A DNA stretch of 38,787 bases from Spirochaetaceae bacterium (GCA_031257135.1 JAIRPH010000116.1:1-38787), one strand, 5' to 3'; positions 25,112 through 34,350 are shown, counted from the stretch's first letter. A program made the numbers and translations. Notes: generated from the sequence alone by a model not told the origin.

Positions 25112-26140
25112 ATGTATATCCTTGTATCATTCGGCGTTTCTGTGGTAAGTATTCCTTTGATAATAGCCCTCTGTAAAAAATATGAGTGGTATGATTCAAT
25201 AAACGTCCGAAAGGTACATTCCGGTTCGATTCCCCGGCTGGGAAGCCTCGGGTTTGTACCGGTCTTTATTGTTCTCTCGCCGCTTTATCTCAAGTGGCTT
25301 GATGATGAAATCTTATATTCGTACCTGCCGCTGGTTGGAGCGGGGTTTTTGGTATTTATCGTGGGAATCATAGATGATTTTCATGAACTATCCGCGAGGG
25401 TCAAGCTGGCGGGGCAATGCGTTGCGGCGGTTGTGCCGGTTATCTTCGGTTTTCACATTACCCGGGTAGGACCGCTTGTCTTGGGTATGGCTGGTCCGGT
25501 TATTACGTTTATCTGGTTTATTGGGATTATTAACGCGTTTAACCTCATTGACGGCGTTGACGCGTTGTGCGGCAGTCTTTCTCTCAGTATTTTGCTTGTT
25601 TTCGGGATTGTTCTCTATGTTGGAGGCTCTGAGTATGCGGCTCTGCCGTTCATACTCGGAGGCGGGGTTCTCGGTTTTCTGGTCTACAACAAACCGAAGG
25701 CGAAGATATTCATGGGCGACGGCGGGAGTCAATTTTTAGGTTTTATCATAGCCGCTCTGCCGCTTTTTAAGTCGTCGCTATCGCCGGCGGCTGAGTACAA
25801 CTTGTTTTCCATGACCCTTGCGCTTACTTCGATTCCTATGCTGGACACGTTTGCGGCTATGTGGCGGCGCAAACGGGAGAAGCGGTCGTTTTTTTCGCCG
25901 GATAAGATGCACCTGCACCATAAATTGATACGAATGGGCTATACGACGAAGAGTATTCTCGGTTTTCTCCTAATCATACAGACGGGGGTCTGCGGTCTTT
26001 CATTGCTGGCGGTGCTTTGGCTTGAGGGTTTGCGGGGATTTGTGATACTCTGCGGAGCGTTTGCGGCGATGGTTATTTTTTTTACTATTATTCACTATAC
26101 CAGTCATGCCCTTGACCGGGCAAAGCATGACGCCTCTTGA
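25112..26140 (+). CDS. WecA/TagO-type undecaprenyl-phosphate sugar-1-phosphate transferase
   Basis: A 342-residue polytopic enzyme (about 10-11 spans) that starts lipid-linked polysaccharide by moving a sugar-1-phosphate, usually GlcNAc or GalNAc, to undecaprenyl phosphate. Catalytic motifs: VGIIDDFHELSARVKL (metal-binding DD), NAFNLIDGVDALCG, FMGDGGSQFLGF and DKMHLHHKLIRMG, which together distinguish the WecA branch from MraY. The near-perfect AAGGAGG lies 17 bases before the ATG, an odd spacing; in-frame ATT codons at 25100 and 25106 would be nearer. It follows the Wza-like gene by about 50 bases and completes the start-polymer-export trio. Confidence 0.9.
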   Translation: MYILVSFGVSVVSIPLIIALCKKYEWYDSINVRKVHSGSIPRLGSLGFVPVFIVLSPLYLKWLDDEILYSYLPLVGAGFLVFIVGIIDDFHELSARVKLAGQCVAAVVPVIFGFHITRVGPLVLGMAGPVITFIWFIGIINAFNLIDGVDALCGSLSLSILLVFGIVLYVGGSEYAALPFILGGGVLGFLVYNKPKAKIFMGDGGSQFLGFIIAALPLFKSSLSPAAEYNLFSMTLALTSIPMLDTFAAMWRRKREKRSFFSPDKMHLHHKLIRMGYTTKSILGFLLIIQTGVCGLSLLAVLWLEGLRGFVILCGAFAAMVIFFTIIHYTSHALDRAKHDAS

Positions 26141-26164
26141 ACTATTCAGGAATTTGCGTATAGT
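26137..26164 (+). promoter_or_regulatory. Promoter for the cyclase gene, leaderless geometry
   Basis: TTGAAC (26137-26142), overlapping the stop codon of the WecA-like gene, 16 bases, TATAGT (26159-26164), then eight bases to the GTG at 26173. No Shine-Dalgarno sequence is close enough to act. Predicted leader 0-2 bases. Confidence 0.5.
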
Positions 26165-26172
26165 TTAAAAAA

Positions 26173-27831
26173 GTGAAAATTAGGGCGAAAATCCTTTTTG
26201 TGGTGTTACCTCTTTTGACCGTTGCGGTGGTGATGGTAGGGGTTGCGTCATATTTATTGGCGGCCGCGTCGGTAACGCATTTGGCGGTGGAATTCTTTGA
26301 CTTTATGTCAGAGGAAATCACGAATTACGCCAGCGGGCAATGGAACCTCCTTGTGGAAAATAAGGCGGTAGGCAATCCTTTCATGGAAGACGCCGCCAAA
26401 CAAGCGGTGGAAAATTTCTCCCGCAGTATCCTCCGAAGCGATACCCAAGTGATTTTCGCGCTTGATACAGCCGGCGAAATCGCCATGCTGGTAGGACCCT
26501 CCAGTCCGACAGACCCGGAACGGGAAGCTCTTAGTCAGTACATACGCGCGGAAAGCCGGCAATTCATTACCATCAAGCTCGGAAACATAACGAGGGTTGC
26601 CTATACGATTCCTTTCAGTACGTTCTCATGGCAGATTTTTGTTACCGAAGAGCGAAGCAAATTTTACAACCGAGTTGAGGATATTTTCAAAACCTCTTTA
26701 GGCATCCTTATCGGAACCCTGTTGGGAGGAACCCTTATCCTCCTCATTATGGCGAGGTATCTGACGACGCCTATTGAAGGAGTGGTCAAAATCATCCAGC
26801 AAATCATCGACTCTAACGATCTCAACAAGCGGGTTCCGGTTTTTTATAAAGATGAAGTGGGACAGCTTTCGATTACCTTTAACCAAATGCTGGGGATCAT
26901 TTCCGCGGCTTATGAGCAAATGAAGCAGTATGCCTTTGACGCCGCGGTCGCTCAGAAACGGGAGATGAAAATCCGCAACGTGTTTCAGTTGTACGTTCCG
27001 AAGGACGTAATCGACGAGGTCTTCGTCAATCCTGAAAAGATGCTGGTCGGCAACAACCGGGATGTTTCTATTTTGTTTTCTGATATTCGAAGCTTCACCA
27101 CCATTTCAGAAAGCATGGCTCCAGATGATCTGGTTAATTCCCTGAACCGCTATTTCTCGATTATGGTGAACATCATCATGGACCGAAACGGCATAGTAGA
27201 CAAATATATCGGCGACGCTATTATGGCAATCTTTGGCGCGCCTATCTCCCATAAAAACGACAGTCTCTCGTCGGTTACGGCGGGTCTCGAAATGATGCGG
27301 TCTCTTGAGGAGTTCAACAAGAACCAGATTAGCCTCGGCGCGCCGGAATTCCGTATCGGCGTGGGCATTAACTACGGCGTGGTAACGGTCGGCAATATCG
27401 GATGCGATAAGAAAATGAACTATACCGTTATCGGCGACGCGGTGAACCTCGCGTCCCGGCTGGAAGGGCTTACCAAGAAATATAAAGAGCCGGTCCTTTT
27501 TGCGGAAAGCGTCTATGAACACGTCAAGAACGATATACCCTGCCGCATGATCGACCGAGTAGCCGTTAAAGGAAAGACCTTGGGAGTGCCTATCTTTACG
27601 GCTCGTTTATCGCTTACCCCGAAAGAACAGGAAATTTGGAAATATCATAACGAAGCGGCTATACTGTATTATGAACAGCGGTTTCAAGAAGCTCTGCCGT
27701 ATTTTGAGAAGGCTTTAAAAATCCTTCCTGAGGACCTGGCGGCTCAACGGTTTGAAGAACGATGCCGGGTTTATATCAAGAATCCGCCTCCGGCGGATTG
27801 GGACGGCGTGGAGATAATGCACGAAAAATGA
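26173..27831 (+). CDS. Membrane class III adenylate cyclase (sensor-HAMP-cyclase-TPR)
   Basis: A 552-residue receptor cyclase making cyclic AMP. Layout: membrane span 1 (about 7-30), a periplasmic sensor of about 140 residues, span 2 (about 175-197), HAMP domain (about 198-250), linker, catalytic domain (about 285-465), and a short C-terminal TPR-like helical pair (AAILYYEQRFQEALPYFEKAL). Catalytic features: VSILFSDIRSFTTISE (first metal Asp), VDKYIGDAIMAIFGAP (Lys for adenine plus second Asp), and NYTVIGDAVNLASRLEGL (Asp for adenine; Asn/Arg for catalysis). The Lys/Asp pair favours ATP over GTP. Starts at GTG without a ribosome site; the next gene overlaps by ATGA. Confidence 0.92.
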   Translation: MKIRAKILFVVLPLLTVAVVMVGVASYLLAAASVTHLAVEFFDFMSEEITNYASGQWNLLVENKAVGNPFMEDAAKQAVENFSRSILRSDTQVIFALDTAGEIAMLVGPSSPTDPEREALSQYIRAESRQFITIKLGNITRVAYTIPFSTFSWQIFVTEERSKFYNRVEDIFKTSLGILIGTLLGGTLILLIMARYLTTPIEGVVKIIQQIIDSNDLNKRVPVFYKDEVGQLSITFNQMLGIISAAYEQMKQYAFDAAVAQKREMKIRNVFQLYVPKDVIDEVFVNPEKMLVGNNRDVSILFSDIRSFTTISESMAPDDLVNSLNRYFSIMVNIIMDRNGIVDKYIGDAIMAIFGAPISHKNDSLSSVTAGLEMMRSLEEFNKNQISLGAPEFRIGVGINYGVVTVGNIGCDKKMNYTVIGDAVNLASRLEGLTKKYKEPVLFAESVYEHVKNDIPCRMIDRVAVKGKTLGVPIFTARLSLTPKEQEIWKYHNEAAILYYEQRFQEALPYFEKALKILPEDLAAQRFEERCRVYIKNPPPADWDGVEIMHEK

Positions 27832-29030
27832 CGATGCGATGGTTTGCTTTTTTACTGATATGCGCCGGCATATACGCTCAAGCTGAGGAATCTGCGGTTA
27901 TTATCGTAAATCATAAAGGCGCGTCCGAAGAGGATACTCCCTACATTCAGCGTACTATAGCCTATACGGTTCAAGCTATGGAAGACGCCTTTGCCGCGGC
28001 CGGCGTCAAAACGGTCGCGCAGGTCTCTAATAATGAACCCGCCGGGATTTCCTACGAATCAGCGCAAGCCGCGTGCCGCGATGCCGGAGTCCGCTGGGGG
28101 CTTACGGTCTATACGGTCTTCAAGGACGGGCGTTTTTCTTGGCGGTTCGGCGTTTACGACGGAGAAGACGGCTTATTCCGCGGGGAAGACGACTTTGTGG
28201 TATTTCTCTATGTCGGGCTTTCCGCTCGGAACGCCATCGAACAGTCCGCGCTTCAGCTGGTAACTCGCTGGCAAAAGTCCTTTGATGTTCAGGATTTCAA
28301 GGGCATATTTGCGGTCCCGATAGGTCAGAGGTTTATCTCCTCCCAAGAAGGAGTAATGGTATATTATGGAGATGAAACCGGTTTCTTCATGGGCAGGATT
28401 AACAGCGGGTCTCTTGCCGCGCCTCTGCTTCTGTTTGAGGAAGGCGCGCCCGTATACGGGACCCTCGCGAAAGCAGGCTTTTGGACTAAGACCTTCATTT
28501 TGCCCGAAGGAATTACCGATAAGCCGGTACGCCTTCCGGCTCTGCAAAGAGCGGCTCGGCACACCATCGGATTTTTAACCGAAATCCGAGGCTTAGAGCA
28601 GTACGGCATCGATATGGAATACCGGTATGCTTTTCTGCCGGATCGGATGTTTTTCAAATTCGATCTGGTTCTATGGATGGACCCCTTGTTTTATGAGTCA
28701 AGCTTCATTGCTCCGGAACTGAAGTTCGGCGCGGGGTTGTATCTGCTGGCAAAACGGGATTTGCCCGTCCGCTTTGTTGCAGGCGCGGGGGCGTCGGTAT
28801 TTTTTCCGCAGAACAATAGGGACAGCGCGTCGGCGAAGAACCCCGTACAGGTTTACTTTGATCCGCTTTGGTTAGGTTTGGAATATCATTTCTCGCAGGT
28901 TGCGATTACCACTGAGTTCAGGATTCCGGTCCTGTGGGATGAGCTGGGCGGTAAGGATTGGTATTTTCGCGCGGCGGCTAAAGAGAGTTGGCCCTATTAC
29001 GTTACAATTGGAATAATGCTTAAATGGTAA
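27828..29030 (+). CDS. Exported protein with predicted C-terminal beta-rich region
   Basis: A 400-residue protein translated from the ATGA overlap with the cyclase stop (the ORF track starts upstream inside the cyclase). A signal peptide is clear (MTMRWFAFLLICAGIYAQA). Residues about 20-150 look like an alpha/beta domain (ESAVIIVNHKG, then FSWRFGVYDGEDG), the middle part has a PEGA-like look (GAPVYGTLAKAGFW), and the last 160 residues alternate hydrophobic strands (FFKFDLVLWMDPLF, KFGAGLYLLAK, VTIGIMLKW), as in a small outer-membrane barrel. I do not recognise the family. Coupling to the cyclase suggests a shared envelope role. Confidence 0.65.
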   Translation: MTMRWFAFLLICAGIYAQAEESAVIIVNHKGASEEDTPYIQRTIAYTVQAMEDAFAAAGVKTVAQVSNNEPAGISYESAQAACRDAGVRWGLTVYTVFKDGRFSWRFGVYDGEDGLFRGEDDFVVFLYVGLSARNAIEQSALQLVTRWQKSFDVQDFKGIFAVPIGQRFISSQEGVMVYYGDETGFFMGRINSGSLAAPLLLFEEGAPVYGTLAKAGFWTKTFILPEGITDKPVRLPALQRAARHTIGFLTEIRGLEQYGIDMEYRYAFLPDRMFFKFDLVLWMDPLFYESSFIAPELKFGAGLYLLAKRDLPVRFVAGAGASVFFPQNNRDSASAKNPVQVYFDPLWLGLEYHFSQVAITTEFRIPVLWDELGGKDWYFRAAAKESWPYYVTIGIMLKW

Positions 29031-29803
29031 GAAAACGTTTTTTTTCGGTATATTTTCTGTTTTTTTGTTTCTGTTTTTTATCTGCCCAAGAGTATGTGGA
29101 CTTTCCTCAGCGGGTTAGAGTCTTGTATCGTTTTGAAATCGATGAGGACTTTTTTGTTATCGCCGAGAACGCAGGACCGATGATATGGGAAGGGTATCCC
29201 GGACCGTTTCCGCCGAAAGAGACTTGGACTCATACGTTTCTTTCTATGGTTGCGGTTAATGAGAACGTGGCGCAGATCATACCCGCCTCGGACGAGGCTG
29301 ACTTATTTACTCAGGCGGTTTCTCGGTCTATTCCTGTTTTTATTCATATCCGGGTTTCCGGCAGTCCTGAAACTGCCGCGGTGCAGATACGCTATACCCT
29401 CAGAGCGGTCTTTTCAGACTATTACACGGTTGAAGATTTTTTTGAAGCGAAGGTCCCGCTGGAGGACGATTTGGTTTCGCATTTTTGGATACCCTTGAAT
29501 GACGAGTTAGCCCCGTTTCTTGACCGGGTTATCAGACCGCCTGTGCGTATTGAAGGTCCTGTAGGAACGCTGGTATATGGTTTCTCGAAGGAGCCTGTGC
29601 TTATTCCCGAGGCAGAGTACGTGTATATCGACGTACCCTTGCCGGGGACCTATTCATGGAAGATGGTTCATAAGCGGTATGTGAGCCGCACAGGAATCTT
29701 TTTTGCCGACCGGAACCATCTGGTACTGACTCTTCCCAGAGATATATTTTCCTTTTCAGATTTCCTGCGCGCCTTCGACGGAGATAACCGGACCGTCAGG
29801 TAA
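29024..29803 (+). CDS. Exported protein of unknown function
   Basis: A 259-residue protein with a strongly hydrophobic signal (FFSVYFLFFCFCFLSAQ, cleavage near residue 22). The mature part is beta-rich and aromatic (VRVLYRFEIDEDFFVIAEN, IHIRVSG, AAVQIRYTLRAVF), without a motif I can name. It overlaps the preceding gene by seven bases and is likely the last gene of the cyclase unit. Its last 48 bases overlap the 3' end of the convergent pseudouridine synthase gene. Confidence 0.65.
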   Translation: MVRKRFFSVYFLFFCFCFLSAQEYVDFPQRVRVLYRFEIDEDFFVIAENAGPMIWEGYPGPFPPKETWTHTFLSMVAVNENVAQIIPASDEADLFTQAVSRSIPVFIHIRVSGSPETAAVQIRYTLRAVFSDYYTVEDFFEAKVPLEDDLVSHFWIPLNDELAPFLDRVIRPPVRIEGPVGTLVYGFSKEPVLIPEAEYVYIDVPLPGTYSWKMVHKRYVSRTGIFFADRNHLVLTLPRDIFSFSDFLRAFDGDNRTVR

Positions 29804-30484
29804 GGCATGGTCCCAAAGCCGGTCTCTCACCGGAGGCGGCGCGGTAACGTGAATACGCGCTTCCGGTTGAGCGGGATTCGGAAAGGAAAGCGAATAACTA
29901 TGAAGCCTGATGCCCCCGCCCGGTTCGCTTCGGCGCGCGCCGTATTTCAGGTCGCCCTTGATGCACAGTCCGAGGGCGGCAAGCTGGGCGCGAATCTGAT
30001 GATGCCGGCCGGTGATGAGTTTTATCTCCATAAAAAAATACCGTTCCCCCCAGCCCGTAATCCGATACTGCAATGTCCCTTTCTTGGAACCAGAAACCGG
30101 TTCAGGATAGGCAAGGCTCTTATTTCTAATGGCATCGGTTTTAATCCAGTGAACCAATTCCCCGGCTTCAGGAATCCTCAAGTCCGCCGGCGGTTTTTCA
30201 AGTATAGCCCGGTAGTATTTTTCGACCTGTCCTTCCGCAAAAGCGGTATTTAGGAAAGACAGCGATTTAGAAGTACGGGCAAAAAGACAAGCCCCCGAAA
30301 CCGGCACATCAAGCCGGTGAACCGAGACCGCCCGAAAGCCCTTGCGGACCGCCGGCATACCGGGAAGACTCGCCATTCCTTGCGGGTTTCCCTGAACGGC
30401 TTCGCCGGGGCGTTTATTAATAACGAAACAGTGCGAGTCCTCATAGAGAATTCGGGCGGTAGTATCATCAGAAGAATCGTTCAT
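29756..30484 (-). CDS. RluA-family RNA pseudouridine synthase
   Basis: A 242-residue enzyme converting uridine to pseudouridine in rRNA or tRNA. The catalytic motif VHRLDVPVSGACLFAR carries the essential Asp; the flanks ILYEDSHCFVINKRPGEAV, KYYRAIL and LITGRHHQIRAQLAALG are all family hallmarks. No S4 RNA-binding domain precedes it, so it resembles the short RluA/TruC type. The ORF track starts at a TTG (30499); the ATG at 30484 is preferred. It is the last gene of the unit that begins with DAHP synthase, overlapping the small exported-protein gene by 17 bases. Confidence 0.9.
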   Translation of the reverse strand: MNDSSDDTTARILYEDSHCFVINKRPGEAVQGNPQGMASLPGMPAVRKGFRAVSVHRLDVPVSGACLFARTSKSLSFLNTAFAEGQVEKYYRAILEKPPADLRIPEAGELVHWIKTDAIRNKSLAYPEPVSGSKKGTLQYRITGWGERYFFMEIKLITGRHHQIRAQLAALGLCIKGDLKYGARRSEPGGGIRLHSYSLSFPNPAQPEARIHVTAPPPVRDRLWDHALPDGPVISVEGAQEI

Positions 30485-30998
30485 AGGGAGAAAAATCAAA
30501 GCGGTATTCCTGACCGCCGGTTACGGCATCCCGCGGCTCTTCCAGCACAATGTCATTCAGTTTCCAATGATCTTCGCCAAACTGAAGATACAGCTCCCCT
30601 GCAACCCATTGTTCCCGCCCGATAAAACGCACGAGAAAAGAAACGCTCCCGTCAGGCTCTTCCCGTCCGCCTCCAAGCCGAAAACGCCGAGGCTCAATCG
30701 GTTTTAAAAGTCCGAACAGTTCGCTCAGAAAATCAGCGTCAGTATCCGCGAACGCCCGGGCTTCCCGATCTTGAGACAAAAGTCCCTGCAAAAAATTCCG
30801 GGCGAACAGAAAGGCTTCTTCCGGCGCATCCCCCTGCCCCAATGGTCCGATTACCGTATCCTGGGGATACCGAAACGCCTCGCCGCGCTGAGGACGGCGG
30901 ATAATCTCAGGCACCGTCTCGCCCCCGGCAAAACCTTCCTGAGCCGCGCACGGCATAGCGGCGCAAAAAAAGATCGCCAGCCGAACCATATTTTTCAC
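30468..30998 (-). CDS. Small exported protein, possible NTF2-like fold
   Basis: A 176-residue protein with signal peptide (VRLAIFFCAAMPCAAQ). The ORF-track start (31088) lies inside DAHP synthase. The GTG at 30998 makes a GTGA overlap with the DAHP synthase stop and has AAGGA eight bases upstream, so it is preferred; an ATG at 30989 is the alternative. The mature part has a helix followed by strands (AFLFARNFLQGLLSQD, SVSFLVRFIG, WKLNDIVLEE), which is reminiscent of NTF2-like domains. This is a weak structural guess. Periplasmic location is likely. Confidence 0.6.
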   Translation of the reverse strand: MKNMVRLAIFFCAAMPCAAQEGFAGGETVPEIIRRPQRGEAFRYPQDTVIGPLGQGDAPEEAFLFARNFLQGLLSQDREARAFADTDADFLSELFGLLKPIEPRRFRLGGGREEPDGSVSFLVRFIGREQWVAGELYLQFGEDHWKLNDIVLEEPRDAVTGGQEYRFDFSPYERFF

Positions 30999-32020
30999 AG
31001 AGAGCGTCCTTCGCACGCGGCGTACTTCCGCAGAGCCGTCATCAGTCCGGCGAATTCCTCCGGCGTAATCGACTGCTCGCCGTCGCACCGGGCGGTTTCG
31101 GGATTATTATGCACCTCGATCATCACGCCGTCCGCGCCCGCGGCAACCGCGGCTTTCGCTAGAGCCGGCACCATCCACGCCAGCCCGGAAGCGTGGCTGG
31201 GGTCTACGATAACCGGCAGATGACTTTCCCGTTTCAACGCGGGAACAGCGGACAAATCGAGGGTATTCCGGGTAAAATCCTCAAAGGTGCGGATTCCCCG
31301 TTCGCAGAGTATGATATGCTCGTTTCCTCCGGCGATGAGATATTCCGCGGCCATGAGCAGTTCCTTGATGGTTGATGCAAGCCCTCGTTTCAGCAGAATC
31401 GGCTTCCGCCGTTGTCCCAATTCCTTCAAAAGGGTGAAATTCTGCATATTCCGCGCTCCGATCTGGATAATATCGACCTCGTCGAAGGCGTCAATATGAC
31501 TAATATCCATCAGCTCGCTTACGATAGGCAATCCGGTTTCTTTTTTAGCGGCTAAGAGAAGGTCAAGCCCTTCCTCGCCGAGACCCTGAAAACTGTAGGG
31601 ACTGGTTCGGGGCTTGAAGGCGCCTCCTCTGAGGAAGCCTGCGCCGGCTTGTTTGACCGCAGAGGCTATGCCGATAATTTGGTCCCGGCTTTCCACCGAG
31701 CAAGGACCCGCGATAATCCCGAGAAAGCCTCCGCCGATATATTTTGTCCCGCCGTCAGGTCCGGCGATAGCGATGCGGGTATCTTCAGGATGAAACTGCC
31801 GGTGCGCCCGCTTATACGGCGCCTGCACCCGGATAACCTTTTCGACCAGCCGCTGGGCCCTCAGCCGTTCTTCGTCGATTCGGCTTGTGTCGCCGATAAG
31901 CCCCAAAATCGTCTGGGAAGCCCCTTCAGAAATATGAACCGTAACGCCCTGCTGTTCAAGAATGTCCGCAAAAGCCCTCATTTCTTCCGGGGGCGTTCCT
32001 TTTTTTATGGCAATAACCAT
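30995..32020 (-). CDS. aroF: 3-Deoxy-7-phosphoheptulonate (DAHP) synthase, type I-beta with N-terminal FL domain
   Basis: First enzyme of aromatic amino acid synthesis, joining phosphoenolpyruvate and erythrose 4-phosphate. From the ATG at 32020 the protein has 341 residues: an N-terminal ferredoxin-like regulatory domain (about 1-75, MVIAIKKGTPPEEM...ILGLIGD), as in the Thermotoga-type enzyme where it gives feedback inhibition, then the catalytic barrel with GPCSVES, LRGGAFKPRTSPYSFQGLG, QIGARNMQNF, PILLKRG, CERGIRTFE and VDPSHASG. The ORF-track start at 32062 is rejected because it lies in the -35 box of a very good promoter. The symbol is a family label; the regulation type is not proven. 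Confidence 0.92.
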   Translation of the reverse strand: MVIAIKKGTPPEEMRAFADILEQQGVTVHISEGASQTILGLIGDTSRIDEERLRAQRLVEKVIRVQAPYKRAHRQFHPEDTRIAIAGPDGGTKYIGGGFLGIIAGPCSVESRDQIIGIASAVKQAGAGFLRGGAFKPRTSPYSFQGLGEEGLDLLLAAKKETGLPIVSELMDISHIDAFDEVDIIQIGARNMQNFTLLKELGQRRKPILLKRGLASTIKELLMAAEYLIAGGNEHIILCERGIRTFEDFTRNTLDLSAVPALKRESHLPVIVDPSHASGLAWMVPALAKAAVAAGADGVMIEVHNNPETARCDGEQSITPEEFAGLMTALRKYAACEGRSL

Positions 32021-32029
32021 TATGCCCTG

Positions 32030-32058
32030 AGTATAGAGAACCCTCGCCGGCTCGTCAA
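32030..32058 (-). promoter_or_regulatory. Strong promoter for DAHP synthase, near-leaderless
   Basis: On the minus strand TTGACG (32058-32053), 17 bases, TATACT (32035-32030), then nine bases to the ATG at 32020. It matches 5 of 6 consensus bases in both boxes. The expected leader is about two to three bases, too short for the CAGGG just before the ATG to work as a normal ribosome site. Confidence 0.6.
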
Positions 32059-32073
32059 TCACCTACTGGAAGG

Positions 32074-34197
32074 CTATTCGATTTTGAATTTTGAGATTTC
32101 CCGGACGAGTAGCGCGATATAGTTCCGGTTTTGACTGCTGAGTTCGTTTACCCGATTTACCGCGGCGTTGATCTGCTCCGCGCCGGAAGCCATTTCGTTC
32201 ATGCCTCCGGCGATTTCCTGAGCTGATTTTTCAAGGTTTCCCCCTTCCCGGATCACTTCTTTTGAGCCTTCCAGCATATCCGCGGATGCGGTCTGCACCT
32301 GACTGGTGATTTCGTTTACTTTGCCGATATCTTCCAAAATCTGCTTGCTTCCCGCGCCTTGTTCTTCCATCGCGCCTCGGATGTTCTCTTCCTGATCCGC
32401 TACGGTTTTTACGCCTCGGTCTATGGACTCGAACTTGTCAAGCACGTTGTAGGTGGACGCGGTGATTTTGTCTATTGAGGTTTTGATTTTTTTCAGGACC
32501 GCCGAAATGGTTTTGGACTGCTCCCCGGAATTTTCGGCGAGTTTGCGGATTTCGTCGGCTACGACCGCGAAACCTTTGCCCGCTTCGCCGGCGTGAGCGG
32601 CTTCGATGGCGGCGTTCATCGAGAGGAGGTTGGTCTGGCTGGCGATGTTCTGCATGACCGCGTTGATTTCGAGGAGTCCTTCTGATTCCCGGGCGATTTC
32701 TTGGATGTCCGCGGCGACTTCCTGCAAGCCTCCTCGTCCCGCGTCTGAGGCTTCGATTAATTCCCGGACGTTGCCGCTGTTTTGGATCAGCGTGCCGGTG
32801 ACGGACTGAATATTGGCGATCATCTGTTCTATCCCCGCGGAAGATCGGGCGATGCTGGCGGTCTGATTTTCCACTTGTCCTGAAAGTTTGGTAATGGTAA
32901 GGGTAATCCGTTCCATGGTGGCGTTGGTTTCGGAAACGCTGGCGCTTTGGCGGACAGCGCGGTTTTTGACGCTCTGGATGTTGGCGGCAATTTCGTTGAC
33001 CGCGGCGGCGGATTCGGTCATGTTGGATGCCAATTCGTTTCCGAGGTCGAACAGCGCGGACGCCTGTTCTTTGATGCCTGCCACCATAGTTCTGATTTTT
33101 TCGGTAGTGAGATTAAAGTAATGCGCGAGGTCTCCTATTTCGTTGCGGGCTGAGACGCTGATCTGCCGAGTGAGGTCCCCTTCGCCTTCAGATATGTCTT
33201 TGAAGGCGTGCGTGATGGTAACGATAGGTTTCGAGATGCGCCGGACCGCGATGATTAAAAAGGCGGTCAGCAGGACAATCATCGCCCCCGCGAGGAGAAC
33301 AGTGGTAAAGATGGACTGATTCACTTTGGCGAAGACCGCGCTTCTCGGAATGATCGAGACCACAGCCCATTCCGCGCCGGGGATTATGGATGAGCAAATG
33401 ATGCGTTCTTTGTCCATAGCGTAGAATGAGGCTGAACCGAGGACGTTCTGCTTGTACTGCCCGAGCTTTTGATCCGCGAAGAAGTCGGTTTTCATAACCG
33501 CGGACGGGTCGCTTCCGCTGATGTATAGTCCCTCTTTGTTGAGGAGCCATGTGGAAAGCCCGTCTTCTTTGTTTGCGGCGTGTACGATTTGGGTCAGAGA
33601 GCTGACCGAGATGTCCAGAACGAGGACCCCTAAATCGGTTTTGTTCCGGTCGTATATAATGGTAGAAAGCGAAGTTGAAACGACGCCGGTGGCTAAGGCG
33701 AGGTAGGGATCGGTATAGTTTACCGCGCCGGCTTTTGCTTTTGCGCCTTTGTACCAGGGTCTGGTCCGCTGGTCGTAATCGCCTCCGAAGTTCCATGCCG
33801 GGAAGAAGACTGCGTAGCCGCCATTTTGGAAGGTAGGGGTATTATTCGCCATAAAGACTTGGGCTACGTCGTTCATGGCGGATTTAGTTCTGGAGAGGAA
33901 GCTCCGCATTTCGTCTTCGGTTATGGCTTGGCTGGTGAGGTAGGGTTCGCCGGAATATTCGTAGAGGACGGCTATACCCGCTGAAGCCTGAAAAAGCGCC
34001 TGCTCATAGCTTTTGAAGGTTTGAATGAGGCTGTCTGTAATTCTGCCGACTTGCTCTCTGGTGATGGTTTCAATTTGGGCTGTGGTAAGCGCCCGCATCC
34101 GTATCACAAAAACGGCTGATACCGACAGCGTAACTCCCAGTATCCCCGCCAAAAAAATACTCACTAATACGGTACTGATTGACTGTTTCAATTTCAT
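32074..34197 (-). CDS. Methyl-accepting chemotaxis protein with dCACHE amino-acid-type sensor
   Basis: A 707-residue chemoreceptor: membrane span 1 (about 9-32), periplasmic dCACHE sensor (about 35-290), span 2 (about 297-320), HAMP (about 321-375), then a long signalling coil with the hairpin tip [36 protein letters not shown]. The sensor shows Y141-x4-R146-x-W148, then Y161-x-D163 and D195. This order matches what I recall of the amino-acid-binding dCACHE motif of receptors such as PctA. No C-terminal pentapeptide for CheR is seen (ends ISKFKIE). A Shine-Dalgarno-like AAGGGA lies ten bases before the ATG, with an AT-rich promoter region behind it. Confidence 0.93.
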   Translation of the reverse strand: MKLKQSISTVLVSIFLAGILGVTLSVSAVFVIRMRALTTAQIETITREQVGRITDSLIQTFKSYEQALFQASAGIAVLYEYSGEPYLTSQAITEDEMRSFLSRTKSAMNDVAQVFMANNTPTFQNGGYAVFFPAWNFGGDYDQRTRPWYKGAKAKAGAVNYTDPYLALATGVVSTSLSTIIYDRNKTDLGVLVLDISVSSLTQIVHAANKEDGLSTWLLNKEGLYISGSDPSAVMKTDFFADQKLGQYKQNVLGSASFYAMDKERIICSSIIPGAEWAVVSIIPRSAVFAKVNQSIFTTVLLAGAMIVLLTAFLIIAVRRISKPIVTITHAFKDISEGEGDLTRQISVSARNEIGDLAHYFNLTTEKIRTMVAGIKEQASALFDLGNELASNMTESAAAVNEIAANIQSVKNRAVRQSASVSETNATMERITLTITKLSGQVENQTASIARSSAGIEQMIANIQSVTGTLIQNSGNVRELIEASDAGRGGLQEVAADIQEIARESEGLLEINAVMQNIASQTNLLSMNAAIEAAHAGEAGKGFAVVADEIRKLAENSGEQSKTISAVLKKIKTSIDKITASTYNVLDKFESIDRGVKTVADQEENIRGAMEEQGAGSKQILEDIGKVNEITSQVQTASADMLEGSKEVIREGGNLEKSAQEIAGGMNEMASGAEQINAAVNRVNELSSQNRNYIALLVREISKFKIE

Positions 34198-34316
34198 TCG
34201 TATGCTTTCCCTTGAGGCATTTTTTGCCGCGCATATTATTATAATTCATAATATAATACTATAGCTTTTACTATGTCTATCTTTTTTTATGACAAAAATC
34301 AAGCGCGATAGAGGTA

Positions 34317-34344
34317 TTGACAAAACTAATCGGGTATCTATAAT
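34317..34344 (+). promoter_or_regulatory. Consensus sigma70 promoter (12/12 bases)
   Basis: TTGACA (34317-34322), a 16-base spacer and TATAAT (34339-34344): every base of both hexamers matches consensus, the strongest promoter in the window. The expected start is near 34351. No open reading frame of note begins until 34460, so its immediate product is the structured leader or small RNA described next. Confidence 0.7.
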
Positions 34345-34350
34345 AAAGCG

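Noticed and set aside
32021-32062. 14-residue N-terminal extension of DAHP synthase from a GTG
   Set aside because: The extra codons coincide with a 17-base-spaced promoter, and family members begin at MVIA-type sequence.
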